Below are positions 1 to 10,429 of a DNA stretch of 64,000 bases, piece by piece. The stretch covers positions 64,141,449 through 64,205,448 of the forward strand of contig NC_080688.1 of assembly GCF_030445035.2 (NCBI RefSeq). The letters are read 5' to 3'. Position 1 is the first letter of the stretch, and every line of letters begins with the position of its first letter. The notes under the pieces were generated by a model. That model had not been told where the DNA came from. It searched no databases and was given only the letters and a program-made list of their open reading frames with translations. Origin of the DNA: Dasypus novemcinctus. Taxonomy: Eukaryota; Chordata; Mammalia; Cingulata; Dasypodidae. The position numbers and the translations under genes were made by a program.

Positions 1-350
1 CTGGGGAAGGAAAGGAAGGAAAATGCCGTTCTAAGGAGACTGGATGCGACATACATTGGTCCATGGTGGTAAGGACGTGGGCTGGCAGCTGCTGCCAGGT
101 CCGGGGCCTGGCACCCAGGGATGGTGCCAGCAGGAAGCTCACGTCGTCCCTCCTTGTCTTAGACCATCCATACGCTAATCTGACCCAACTGTAAAAAAGT
201 CCTTTTCTCAGAAATTAGAGAGTGTACAATTAGGATTAGGGTTTCCCCACCCCCTAATATTAAAGTGATACCTGCTTGTGAGATAATGTAGCAAATACCG
301 AAAGAGTCCAAGAGATAAATAAAAATCATCTGTAATGCTCTTTCAGATAA
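1..350. other. single-copy sequence, nothing recognised
   Basis: No repeat family, exon or RNA gene is recognisable here. The only reading frame of note (159-368, minus) has no family features and no splice context. Confidence 0.4.
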
Positions 351-474
351 GGTTGCCAGACTTAGCAAACAAAAACAGAAATATACTATTTGGGACAGAG
401 GTATCCTAAAATATTATTCATTGTTGATCTGAAATTCAAATTGGGCACCCTGTATGTTTGTTATCTGGCAAGCC
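351..474. repeat. old interspersed repeat with inverted ends
   Basis: The left edge GGTTGCCAGA (351) is mirrored by TCTGGCAAGCC at the right edge (464-474), and both are followed inward by AAACAAAAA/TTTG-type sequence, giving a partly palindromic unit of about 124 bp. The interior (GATCTGAAATTCAAATTGGG) is familiar from old mammalian repeats. I cannot decide between a non-autonomous DNA transposon and the end of an old L1 without a consensus comparison. Confidence 0.5.
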
Positions 475-1735
475 CCCTCCAGATATAAACGCAGTAGCTG
501 GCTCACATGCCCCCCACCAGCCCCCCACCCCCATTTCTGAATTCCCTTCAGCCTTGCCTCTCATCCTCTCAAACCAAACTTATCTGAAACTTTACAAAAG
601 TCCTGGGCTTTCCAGTGCCTCTGCTGCTCTCAGAAGCACTACCTCACGTTCAAGCCCCCTGCTAGGTGATTCTCAGCAACATCGCCCATCTCCTGGGAGG
701 GATGGATCTGTACCCCAGATCCCTGGGAGGGATGCACTGCCCCTGCAAGCACCCAGAGAGTAGCCAGGGGGTGTCTTCACCAGCCCCCAGCAGGTTCCTG
801 CTGCCAGAGCCACGCAACCCCAGCAGCTCCACACCACCCCCGCGGAAAGCAGCGCGGGGCCAGATGCCGACCCAGTTCACCCTCCCTAGGCCAGCCTTGT
901 GGTTTCTGATTACCAGCTCCACCCTGCAAAAGCCTTGGGCTCACCAAGCGGAGCCAGACTGAGCCGTAGGTTAGGGCCACACACTGTGTATTCGAGCTGG
1001 TCTTTAGGCCTGGGTTCCGGCTGTTCCGCTTTTAGGAAAGCCCTCCTTGTCTCCCCCCACCCTCACAGCCCGCAGGGTAATCCTGGCCTTGGCAAGTGTC
1101 TAACAACATCAGCCCATATTCCTAAACCCAGGCCCCTCAGGGCCCTCCAGCACCAAGTCACGGAAGTGCAGGGCCTCCGGCACTCTATCCACCCTCCAGC
1201 TCAGAGACGGCACCAAGGCTGTCAAGGGTTAATGGCCCGTTCCTGCAGGGGGGTGGGGCGAAGATGGGGGAGGGCGAGGGAGGCAGATTAGGCCTGCAGA
1301 TTCTCTGCCTTCTCTTTGCAGAGCGGCAAGGTCTATTTATTTTGACTCGGACAGAGTATTTGGGGCCCTGCAATTCCTTGCCACACCCCTGCCTACAAGC
1401 CTTATATATTTTGCATATCCCTGCAGGGTTTTGCATCTCCTCATAGCGAACTAGTTAACTAAAGGAGTGGCTTTGCTCCAGGGAATTTACTTTAGAAGGT
1501 GATTTCCTTTTTCCAGTTTTAGAAATGACAGGAAAACGCTGCTCAAAACCAAGTTAATCAATAGGTTTAGTAAATAAACCCACCTCAGGTCCCTGCTGAA
1601 GTAATTCTCGTCAGTCCTGCATGCAAGATAGAAACGAGACAAGTCCTTGGTGAACCCAAAGGCATTTCCCCACTGCATTAAGTGGATACTCACAAAAATA
1701 GCTGTATTAAGTAATACATAATATTAGTAGTAATA
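475..1735. other. single-copy GC-rich sequence without a gene
   Basis: About 1.2 kb of non-repetitive sequence. Open frames on both strands are short, overlap one another and carry no recognisable domain. The right part contains the candidate regulatory element listed separately at 1300-1450. Confidence 0.45.
1300..1450. promoter_or_regulatory. candidate conserved noncoding element
   Basis: A repeat-free stretch dense in transcription-factor-like words. It has CTATTTATTTTGA (MEF2/AT-rich type) near 1332, a TATATATTTTGCATAT block near 1403, and a second TTTTGCAT about 24 bp later, on either side of CCCTGCAGGG. Paired octamer-like TTTTGCAT words are typical of POU-factor sites. This is inference from motifs only; conservation was not tested. 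Confidence 0.3.
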
Positions 1736-1739
1736 AATA

Positions 1740-2385
1740 AATGTTACTAGAATAAAAATTAAAAGATAAAATAAAAGATGGTACAATGCTAGGAACCCTA
1801 TTGTGAACAATGGACTGTAGTTAAGAGTACAATTATAAAATTGTTCTTTCATGAATTATAATGAATGTACCACAGTAGTGCAAGGTATTAATAAAGGGTG
1901 TTAAAATAAATAAATAAAATAAATAAAAGGGTGTTACATGGGAAAAAAAGACTGCATAATATAAACTATGGAACTATAGATAATGGTGCAATTTTAATAT
2001 TCTTTCATCAGTTGTAACAAAGGAACCACAGTAATGCAAAGTGTTAATAATAGAGGGATATATGGGAACACAGAGTTTTTTACATTTATATGTTTTTTTC
2101 TGTAAACCTACACCTTCTCTAATTTAAAAATAATTTTTTAATGTAAAACAACAACAACAAAAAAAAAACACCAAAGGACTGTACAATACTGACAGAGAAC
2201 CCTATTGTAAATGATGGACTATAGTTCATATTACTATTATAAAAAATGTCCTGTGAACTGTAACAAATGTACTACACTAAAGCAAGGTGTTCATAATAGG
2301 GTGGTATATAGGAACTCTGTATTTTACACATGATTTTTCTGTAAACTTACAACTTTTCTAATAAAAGAAATTTTAAAAGCTGCTT
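1740..2385 (+). repeat. three tandem diverged LINE-1 3'-end modules
   Basis: Three related AT-rich units of roughly 150-220 bp follow each other (about 1775-1935, 1945-2150 and 2165-2385). Each contains a version of CTATTGT(G/A)AA(C/T), then GGACT(G/A)TAGTT, a GTAACAAA/ACCACAGTA block and a (T)ATTAATA(A/G)GG block. Units one and three share GAACCCTATTGT almost exactly. This vocabulary belongs to mammalian L1 3' UTR ends. The array ends in ACTTTTCTAATAAAAGAAA, which contains an AATAAA-like signal. No coding capacity. Confidence 0.6.
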
Positions 2386-4205
2386 TTTCTTAATTCAGGA
2401 ACTGCCCAGTTAATTCAGCCCTTGAACCGTTTTCCAGGGTTCTGCGGAAGACGACTGACAGTTTCTGCTGGTTGTGCAAAGATTCTGGGGAGAACAGCAC
2501 CAGGGAATGTCTTATGCCGCCATCTTGGATGACCAGAATCTGCAATCAGTAACTACTTTTAATTGTTTGCAGGTATTGTTAGGCCTCTGGTTGTCACGCC
2601 AATGTGGATTGCTACCCTCATGCCCAGAAGCACCAGCTGGAGGGTAAGAAATAGGGCTTTGAGTCTTATTGAGGAAGGTGGGTGGTGTTCCTCCACTTTT
2701 TCGTTGATTTAGCCATGTTTCCAAGAAGAAAGAAGCAGAGCGCTTGAGGACCTCTGGAGGATGCAAAGTTTAGGAGAGTTAAGGCTGCTCAAGGCCAAAG
2801 CCCTGTTCCTTGATGAACTCAGGACTGTGAGGAGCCCTGCACATGCAAACTCCCCATCCTCCTTCTCCACCTGTGACACAAGCAGCACCCTCGCTGCAAG
2901 AACCCTTGAGGGAAGCCCAAGGGCCAGATGCTGCTTTCTTGTCTTGCCTCCAGTGCTCCACCTCCTAGCTGGAGACTAGGCACAGGTTATTTAACTCTCT
3001 GGTGCTCAGCTGTATATGTTAAGTTGAGAAGAGAAAGATTTTTTATACTTGAAGGTGGGGGTTTGTGGCAAGAATGCTGGCCCTCAATGGGAGGAGAGGG
3101 CATGGGTGGCGGCATGCAGAGGGAATTCAAGACATGTTCTTGGCGACACCTGACCACTGTGGCCCTCTCTGTACAGGGTCTCACTGCCCTCCATCACTCC
3201 AAGATGAAGTCTTGGCATCCTGGACCCCCTCCCCTCAAAATCTCATTTTGGACTGCCAGTGTAGGCACAGCTCTGCTTTACACTCAGAGTGTATCTGAAC
3301 TTCTTATAGCTCTGCTCATAGGACATGCTGTTTTACCCCAAAATCTGGAATTGGGGCTTCCCTCTGCAAAAATCCAGCCAGTCTGGTGGTACAGGTCTGT
3401 AATTCTCAGTGCTAACAATAGGCCGGAGCCTGGTAGCTCCTGCATGGTCCAGACAGGGGCCATGTTTCCTGTTGACCACAATCCCGCTCTACAAGTGCTT
3501 GCATAGGCTTGTGCACCCAGCCCAGGCCCCTCTTGGGTCACCTACCTGGACCCTGGGAGATCTCTGGGTTTGATAGCGCTGACCTAAGGCCATGCCAGGC
3601 CCACAGACCAAACCTAAAATTCCTATTTGCTGAAATGAGAACAGGCCCCTCACCAAAGGACAGGCCGCAGCTTCTACCTTGGTCACCTGCTTCAGAAACT
3701 GGAACAGTGTTCCCACTGGATGGTGGGGTGGTATGACCGCCTTCTGAAAACTCCAGGCCTAGAGCAAGAGCCTCACCTTTCCTCCCCCTGTGGACCTTGG
3801 CCACCACCACAGCTAATCCCTAATGGGCCTTCCCCGCAATGGGGGGTCAGGTCGCATTTGCATTGGTGCTTCCTCTCCTCTCCACAGTGGACCTGTGTGA
3901 AGGGAGCTGAGTGCCTTACTTAGCTGAGTGACTTACTTAGGAGTCATCATAGGCCAGCTGAGGCCTTGGCCCTTTCAAGCCACCTCTTATCCAGGTCCAG
4001 GCTGCCCTTTTCCTTCCTCCGTGCTGTTTCCTAGCTCTCTCCTCCTGTTTCTCTTAATTCCTACATTTAATTGAAGGCTGGAGAGGTATCATTTGGGTGA
4101 CTTTGAAGATGGTGCCAGCTCTGAAGACTACTCACCCCATTCCTCTTAGAGGGCAACAGGTTCAACCCCTTGGAATCCTCCCAGCACTGCCCACAGGTGT
4201 TTTGA
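2386..4205. other. single-copy sequence without a gene
   Basis: Mostly unique sequence. Reading frames up to about 190 codons (2928-3506, plus) have no family features, overlap frames on the other strand, and lack splice or codon-bias support. A CCGCCATCTTGG word (YY1-like) lies near 2518. No repeat is confidently recognised. Confidence 0.4.
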
Positions 4206-4218
4206 GCCTTGCAACTTC

Positions 4219-4268
4219 AGAAGAGTCATTCTCATCTTTAGAAGAGTCATCCTCATCTTTAGAAGAGT
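4219..4268. repeat. 21-bp tandem repeat, 2.4 copies
   Basis: Two consecutive 21-bp units (4219-4239 and 4240-4260) differ by one base and are followed by the first 8 bases of a third (4261-4268). The unit begins AGAAGAGTCAT and ends CTCATCTTT. This is a minor minisatellite-like slippage product. The unit length is a multiple of three, so any frame across it looks repetitive, but there is no gene here. Confidence 0.85.
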
Positions 4269-4295
4269 GTACATGGGAAGAGCATGCATGGGAAG

Positions 4296-4447
4296 CACCT
4301 GGAGGGCTTGTTAAACACGGGCTCCTGGGCCCCACCCACAGAGTCTCTGATTCAGGAGGTCCAAGGTGAGGCTCGAGCTTGCATTTCTAACAAGCTCCCA
4401 AGTGGTGCTGCTTCTGGTCCTGGGATCATAGTTTGAGAACTAGCAAT
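4296..4447 (+). mobile_element. MER5A-type hAT-Charlie DNA transposon remnant
   Basis: Contains the family vocabulary in order: GGAGGGCTTGTTAAA, CCTGGGCCCCACCC, CAGAGTCTCTGATTCAG, TTTGCATTTCTAACAAG-like text and a GTTTGAGAACTAGCA end. It is an old non-autonomous element without coding capacity. Confidence 0.8.
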
Positions 4448-5716
4448 CTCATTGTCATGCCAGGAAACTGGAGGCTGAGAATTTTCTTCAGACACCTTCC
4501 CTGACCCCCACATTCTGGAGTGGAGACCTTCCGTGCAGGAAGATTAGAGCATCTGTGATTAATGGATTACAGCAGGCTCTCCTGTCTCCTGTCCCTTTCC
4601 TCCTCCTCTCCTTTTCTCTCTTCCCACCTGGTTTTCTTCCTCTCCATACCCTGGCTTTGTGTTCCTTCTCTGGTCTCTCCCACCCCCTCTGCACACACAC
4701 ATACTTCCCCAGCCATGAGTTGGCATTGGAGTGGTAGAACGAGCTCCCAGCCATCTGGAGATGCTGGGCCACCCTGACTGGCATATGCTAAAATACAGGC
4801 AGCGGAAAGACTCTGGGCAAAGAGACCAATTTGTTAATTTAATTGAGTTGCAAACAACCAGAAAGCCAACAGGGTGTGTGGGAAACCTATTAGGTATCCT
4901 CAGAACCAGCGCTGGGGATGGGCCTTGTTGGCTAACTGCTGCAGGGGGATGGTGTGGGCGCTACCAGGCTGAGTGGGTGAGGCAGAGCCATGTTCTGTGG
5001 GTGCTCGTCTGGTGTCGTGCCATGCCCAGCTCCCCTTTCCTGGGCTGTTGCACCCTCTCCCAGCTGATAAACTCATCGCCAGAGTCCGAGTCTTGCCCTC
5101 GGGGTGGATGGAGCCACCTGGCCTAGGAACTTTGCTTCTCTTCTGCTCAGAAGCAGCCCGAAGCCTGAGGACTGATTGGCAGTATCAAAGCTGGGCCTCT
5201 TACAGGATACATTTGTTGCATTACTGAATTGTTTCCTGGGATGCAGGTCTTTCAGTGCTAAAACTGGGACAGTCCCAGGCCGACAAGGACAGTTGGCCAC
5301 CGTTGCATTATTTCAAGGTGCTGCTAACTTGCGGGGCAGTTCGTGCTGCAGAATTCCCCATGGGATTAGGCTAAGACTAGACTCCAGCAGAGTCTTCACT
5401 CTTGCCGAGCTCCTTTCCCGCCTTTCCTGCTCCCCTCATTCCTGACAGCACACCCCCAATCAATCATGTTTGCCAGTCCTTGACTCAGGTTCTGCTTCTA
5501 GTGAAGCCAGCCTAAGACATCCAGCCATTACCACCACCACCCTGCCCCCCACCCCACCATGAACAAGCTGCAAAGGGGAGTGGGTTCTTGAGCACTTCTA
5601 ATGGCTTGGAGGATAAGGAAAGTTCAGGGCCAATAATAAGAATAATAATTGAGTTTACTGATTACCAGGGAGCCTCCTCGCTTCACCGTGATGCCACTCA
5701 ACCTCAGCCAGTTATC
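4448..5716. other. single-copy sequence with a pyrimidine-rich tract and a possible LTR remnant
   Basis: A CT-rich stretch occupies about 4565-4690. Around 5420-5515 the text CAATCAATCATG...GCCTAAGACA resembles the end of an old LTR-type repeat, but I cannot name a family. Reading frames (for example 4731-5126, plus) look like chance. Confidence 0.35.
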
Positions 5717-5732
5717 AAAAAATTCATGCCTT

Positions 5733-6539
5733 GGGAAGCAGATTTAGCTCAACTGATGGAACAACTGCCTACCACATGGGAGGTCCAGCGTTCAAACTCA
5801 AGGCCTCCTGACCCATGTGGTGAGCTGGCCCATGTGCAGTGCTGATGCGTGCGAGGAGTACCGTGCCACGAAGGGGTTTTCCCGGCGTAGGGGGGCCCCA
5901 TGTGCAAGGAGCGCACCTCGTAAGGAGAGCCGCCCAATGTGAAAAAAAGCGCAGCCTGCCCAGGAATGGCACCACACACACAGAGAGCTGATGCAGCAAG
6001 ATGACACAACAAAAAGAGACACAGGTTCCTGGTGCCGCTGACAAGAGCACAAGTGGACACAAAAGAACACACAGCAGGGAAACGGACTTTGGCCCAGTGG
6101 TTAGGGCGTCTGTCTACCATATGGGAGGTCCGCGGTTCAAACCCCGGGCCTCCTTGACCCGTGTGGAGCGGGCCATGCGCAGCGCTGATGCGCGCAAGGA
6201 GTGCCGTGCCACGCAAGGGTGTCCCCCGCGTAGGGGAGCCCCACGCGCAAGGAGTGCGCCCGTGAGGAAAGCCGCCCAGCGTGAAAAGAAAGAGCAGCCT
6301 GCCCAGGAATGGCGCCACCCACACTTCCCGTGCCGCTGACGACAACAGAAGCGGACAAAGAAACAAGACGCAGCAAATAGACACCAAGAACAGACAACTA
6401 GGGGAGGGGGGGAAATATAAATAAATAAATAAAATCTTTAAAAAAAAAAAAAGAACACACAGCAAATGGACACAGAGAGCAGACAATTAGCAGGGGTGGG
6501 GGAAGGGAAGGGGAGAGAAATAAAAAATAAATCTTAAAA
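5733..6539 (+). mobile_element. DAS-type tRNA-derived SINE (host copy, interrupted)
   Basis: The head GGAAGCAGATTTAGCTCAAC, the tRNA-like first 80 bp, the AAGGAG body and the A-rich tail (ending about 6545) identify the armadillo tRNA-derived SINE. A 16-bp target-site duplication AAAAAATTCATGCCTT flanks it (5717-5732 and about 6540-6555). The copy is diverged and is split by a younger SINE at 6077-6448. It has no coding role; long antisense frames through it are artefacts of its GC-rich body. Confidence 0.9.
6077..6448 (+). mobile_element. young DAS-type SINE nested in an older one
   Basis: Complete element from GGGAAACGGACTTTGG to the AATCTTT-A(n) tail. RNA polymerase III internal promoter boxes are visible: A-box-like TGGCCCAGTGG at 6090-6100 and B box GGTTCAAACC at 6134-6143. 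The target-site duplication AAAAGAACACACAGCA lies at 6061-6076 and 6449-6464. It belongs to a subgroup that lacks about 45 bp after CCACCCACAC, shared with the copies at 13498 and 53830. It inserted into the adenine-rich 3' part of the older SINE. Confidence 0.92.
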
Positions 6540-6555
6540 AAAAAATTCATGCCTT

Positions 6556-7740
6556 AGTTACACACAAGGGGAGATGCTGAGACCAGGAACAATTTATCTC
6601 TCACTACCTTTATGTTAGGCACTTACTATGTGGACAAACAGAAAAGGGTAAGACACAGGCCCTGCTATTTGATGAGCCAGTTTCACACACACCATCTTAC
6701 CAGGCCACGTGGACTAAGTCTTGGGGCTTGATGAGGAAGGGAGGAGTGTGAGTTCAGAGGAATGATTGCCCTAGGGGGATGGGGGGTCCCAGGCAGTCTT
6801 CCTGGAGGAGAGGCTGCAGGTGGGCTCTGCATGGGGGAAGAGGTATAGCAGGTGAAGAGGAGGGATCAGTCCCAGGAAGCCATAATCTAAGGCAGAGAGA
6901 CAGGGGGTGTATATGGGATGCTTTGCTGGAGGGAAGGTTTGCAGAGAGAGGAGGGCTTGGGGTCTGGGGCCCTTGGCCCAGTGATTGGCATCCTGCTCTG
7001 TGGCCAGAAGAATGAGAATGACCCTCTGTAAACTAGTCCTTGTGGGGAGGAACCAGGCTGGGCCAAACCTCCTCCGCTGACTGAGAGCATCGCCTTCTCC
7101 CTGGAGAACGAGGGTCCCTGGTTGGGAGGTCTGGTCTGTCACCTGGGGAGGTGGGGGTCCTAGACAGGCCTAGACTCTTCCCTAAGGGCTCCACCCCCAC
7201 CCACCCCAGGGCTAGCCACCCATGGAGGAGTCGTCCAAACACTTGCAAAGAATCATAAACAAAGATGGTCTCCCCTTCTCCCCTCCCTCTGCTTGCTCTC
7301 GGGTCTCTGGTCTCCTCAGGCCTGTGTTTCTACCGACTCTAGTCTCTCTAGCTCCCTCACCCGCCCGAACACTGTTGCCAAGTTAGTCTTCGCGAAATAC
7401 CACTTCCGGCACCTCACTCTCCATCCAGAGGGCATTAGCGTCTCCCCACTGCCCTTGGGGTAAGCTCTGCTGCACTCCTCAGATGAGCTTTCAAAGCCCT
7501 CCTTGTTCCAACTGTCCCCTGCCTCCAGTTTAGCTTCTTTCCCACAGGCCCTAGCTCCAGTCAAGCTGGCACAGGGATGCCCGTGAGCACGGCACACAGG
7601 TCCTTGCTTTGAGTCTTTATTCAAACTCTCTCTTCGCCATAATAACTCTTGCCTTTTCTGGGCATATCCAATTCTACCAATTCTTCTTGGAGCCTCCAAA
7701 ATTCCTCTTCCCATGATTTCTAGCCACTTGGGCTTGCCGT
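6556..7740. other. single-copy sequence with LINE-2-like patches
   Basis: Text around 6605-6690 (GTTAGGCACTTACTATGTGG, then ACAGGCCCTGC) resembles L2, and about 7260-7720 resembles the L2 3' region in antisense, both diverged. There is no supported exon. The 132-codon minus frame at 7316-7714 falls in the L2-like patch. Confidence 0.4.
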
Positions 7741-7749
7741 CTGTAAATT

Positions 7750-8372
7750 TCTATATAGGCTTCATGTGGTAGATTGTCTGCAAGTATGGCCGCCCATGAG
7801 ATGCTCCTTTTCCTGAACGCAAGAGCCGCTCCTCCACCACAAGCTGGAGTCTACTTGCCCTGGGCTGGGCTGCCCTCGTGACTTGCTGTGCTAGAATGTG
7901 ATTGAAGTGATGCTATGATATTCCAGGCTGAGGCTTTGAGAGACATGGAAGCTTCTGCTTTCAGATTTTTTGGAAACTTGAGAAACCACATAAAGAAATC
8001 TGCTTAGGGGGTGAGGGGTATATAGGGACCTCATATTTTTTTAATGTAACATTTAAAAAAAAATAAGGAAAAAAAAAGTCTGACTACGCTGATGGCCAAA
8101 GAGGGGCCCTATGGAGAGAGAAAGGGGGCCCTGGAGGCTGAGAGACTTCAGAGAAAGAGGCCCAGCCAATAACTACCCAGCCAGGCCAGCTGGGACGCCA
8201 TCTTGGCTCCTCTAGCGCCCACCAACCTTCCCAGCTGACACTGCGTAGAGCAGAGGCAGTCCTTCCCTGCCGAGCCTGATCCAAATTGCAGGGTTGTGAG
8301 ATGGTTACTATTGTTTTAAGTCACTGAATTTTGGGGTGGCTTGTTACACAGCAGTAGATAACCAAGAGCCTT
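7750..8372 (+). mobile_element. old MaLR-like LTR remnant interrupted by an L1 tail
   Basis: The right end (GTTTTAAGTCACTGAATTTT, then GGCTTGTTACACAGCAGTAG, then ATAACCAAG) matches the characteristic end of MLT1/MaLR long terminal repeats. The left part (CATGTGGTAGATTG near 7764) fits an LTR start. At about 7990-8075 it is broken by a very short L1 3' end (GGGACCTCATATTTTTTTAA followed by an A-rich run). No internal retroviral genes are present, so it is a solo LTR. The exact subfamily is uncertain. Confidence 0.55.
7990..8075 (+). mobile_element. severely 5'-truncated LINE-1 3' tail
   Basis: About 85 bp of GGGTATATAGGGACCTCATA plus an A-rich tail. The same terminal words appear at the 3' end of the long L1 near 18500-18560 (minus strand), so this is an L1 insertion that kept only its extreme 3' end. 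Confidence 0.6.
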
Positions 8373-8639
8373 TGTGTCCTTGTGGCTCAGTGGGAGGTCT
8401 GAGGTGATCTGGCTTTGTCTGGGTCATCTGGTTTTTGCACAGAAAGTCTCATGTCCCAGGAAACGCCTCGGTCTTGGGGTGATTGTCCACCCTAGCCAGG
8501 AGCTTAGGCTAAGAGCAAGAGGCTGCAGCGCAAAGGAGACAGAGCGGGAGTTTGGAGTCAGCTTCCACCATGGACTGAATCCTGTCTTGGCCATTTAAAA
8601 AGAATAGCTTTCTTTTCAAGCATGCTCATTAAGGGACAG

Positions 8640-9010
8640 ACTGGCTAAATCCCTTACACACAGTATTTCATGTAGGGGTCACCGTTGTTCTCTCCATCTT
8701 AATCAGGAAGAAAATGGCAGTGGGGGGTAGTTAAGTGATTTGCCAAGGTCCACAGCTAGAGTTAAGCTCCATGGTCTCCCAAGCCAGTCTGAGTTCAATC
8801 CAGAGGCCTAACTACTGTTATTTACCACTTATCTGAGGTGCATAACCAAGAGGAAGTCATTTAACCTCTCCAGGCCTCCTTCTCTACTGTGAAATGCGGG
8901 CACAACTATTGAGCTGGGTGGAGATGGTGCCTTCTAAAGGTTAAATGAGGTAACTTACACGAAGCCTGGGCACTGAGCCATTGCTCACTAAATGCTCGCT
9001 CTCTTTTCCC
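8640..9010. repeat. MIR-type SINE fragments
   Basis: Two adjacent stretches carry MIR vocabulary: AAGTGATTTGCCAAGGTCCA at about 8733 and GTCATTTAACCTCTCCAGGC at about 8855, with AAATGAGGTAACTTACACG at about 8943. They are old tRNA-derived pan-mammalian SINE remnants, without coding potential. Confidence 0.65.
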
Positions 9011-9774
9011 TACTGTGATGGAGAAACAGCCCCCAGCCCCTCCCAGCAAGCACTGTTGAAATCTCGAAACCTCAAGTCCTAGCTTACAAATAACAGTGAC
9101 AGGCTAGCCCGCAAAAACTTGCTGAGACTATAATGTACCAGAAATCCTGTACATACATATGAGAAAAAACAAATTAGTAGAAAATGATAGTGGAAATAAA
9201 ATTTTAAAAAGTGAGTAAGAAAGGGATTTTTATTTATCTTAATAACTGCAGAGGAATGACCATTTTAGCTTTGATACAAGCTTGAGGTCGAATGTCGCCT
9301 GTTGATTTAGGACAAATGTTCCTGGCTATTCTGAAGCAGGGAGGAGCCCTGGGATGTTAATCCCAGCCTTGAACTTCAACCTCTGCATCTTGGTCCCGAC
9401 TTCCAGGGTAGCTGAAGAGCCACTACTGCCTAGTGTGGACATGGTTGCCTCGGCCGCCATATTGCCTGTTCACCAGAAAGCATTATAATTTTGTATGTGT
9501 TCATTTGTAGCCCACTCTATAATAAACTGTCCTTAATGAATTTTACATTCTGGTTAGTTTTAAACCTGGTTCATGTAAACAGAAGTATTCCATATTCAAG
9601 TTATTCATTTGTTGATAAATCAGTGTCTATCTTCTTTTTTGTTGTTTTATAACAATGTTTTCAAATGCATTTTTAAAATTCCAACATCCTCACAATTTTA
9701 CTTGCTACTTTAAAAAGTGATCATAGCTCAAGTACATTCCAAATTTTCTGAATTTAGATAATCTTTTTCATACT
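9011..9774. other. AT-rich sequence, nothing recognised
   Basis: No gene. A CGGCCGCCATATTGCC word (YY1-like) is at about 9451 and an ATAATAAACTG word near 9520. It may contain decayed repeat that I cannot name. Confidence 0.35.
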
Positions 9775-10195
9775 GAAGGTTATTAACAATAGAACAGATA
9801 AATGAATGGTGGTTGATTCATAAAACAGAATAGTATACAACAATGAACATGAACAAACTACAGCTGTACTCAATAACATAAATGAATCTCACAAACATAA
9901 TGTTGAATGAAAAGAAGTCAGACACAGAAGAATACAAGTGGTAATTATTTCATTTACATAAACTTCAACATAGGGCTGTGACACTGTAGGGTTTAGTGGT
10001 ACGTTCTTCGGTGGAAAACCATAAGGCAACTGAGGAAGGGATTGCTGTGAGCCACAGCAACAGGACGTGGGAGACTCTGGCCACTGGCCGTGTTTCATTT
10101 GCTGACTGAGAGGTGGTTACAATATGTGTTTGCTTTAGAATATTTTCTTAAGTGATAACGTTTATGTACTTTTGACAATATAAAAGGTTGAAAAG
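9775..10195 (+). mobile_element. old L1M 3' UTR fragment
   Basis: Characteristic L1 3' region in the sense direction: ACAGATAAATGAATGGTGG, ATGAATCTCACAAACATAAT, GTTGAATGAAAAGAAGTCAG, ACACAGAAGAATACA and later GTGGTTACAATATGTG. It is diverged and truncated at both ends. Confidence 0.75.
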
Positions 10196-10429
10196 TAATT
10201 ATCACATATACTAAATTGGGTAGGAATTCGGGTTTTACAAAATTCTATTCCATCAGCTAGTTATGTTTCTTGATTTATTGTTTTGTTATTTACCTCCAAA
10301 TTTGTCAGTTAAGCTTAATACCACCTACCACTAGATAGATCTGAGGTGGGAGGCTTCGAAATCTGAAAGCTATAGAGGCTACCAGGTGTTTGCTGTACAA
10401 CAGGCTTGAGCCAGCTGTGTGTACTGGCT

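Noticed and set aside
2928-3506. Plus-strand frame of 192 codons as a possible novel gene
   Set aside because: No splice sites, domain, codon bias or repeat-free conservation evidence could be seen, and antisense frames overlap it.
6090-6143. Possible functional tRNA gene from A and B boxes
   Set aside because: The boxes belong to the tRNA-derived head of the SINE. The cloverleaf is degraded and continuous with the SINE body.
5749-6486. Minus-strand frame of 245 codons
   Set aside because: It runs through two nested SINEs in antisense. The same peptide-like text recurs at every antisense SINE in the window, so it is a repeat artefact.
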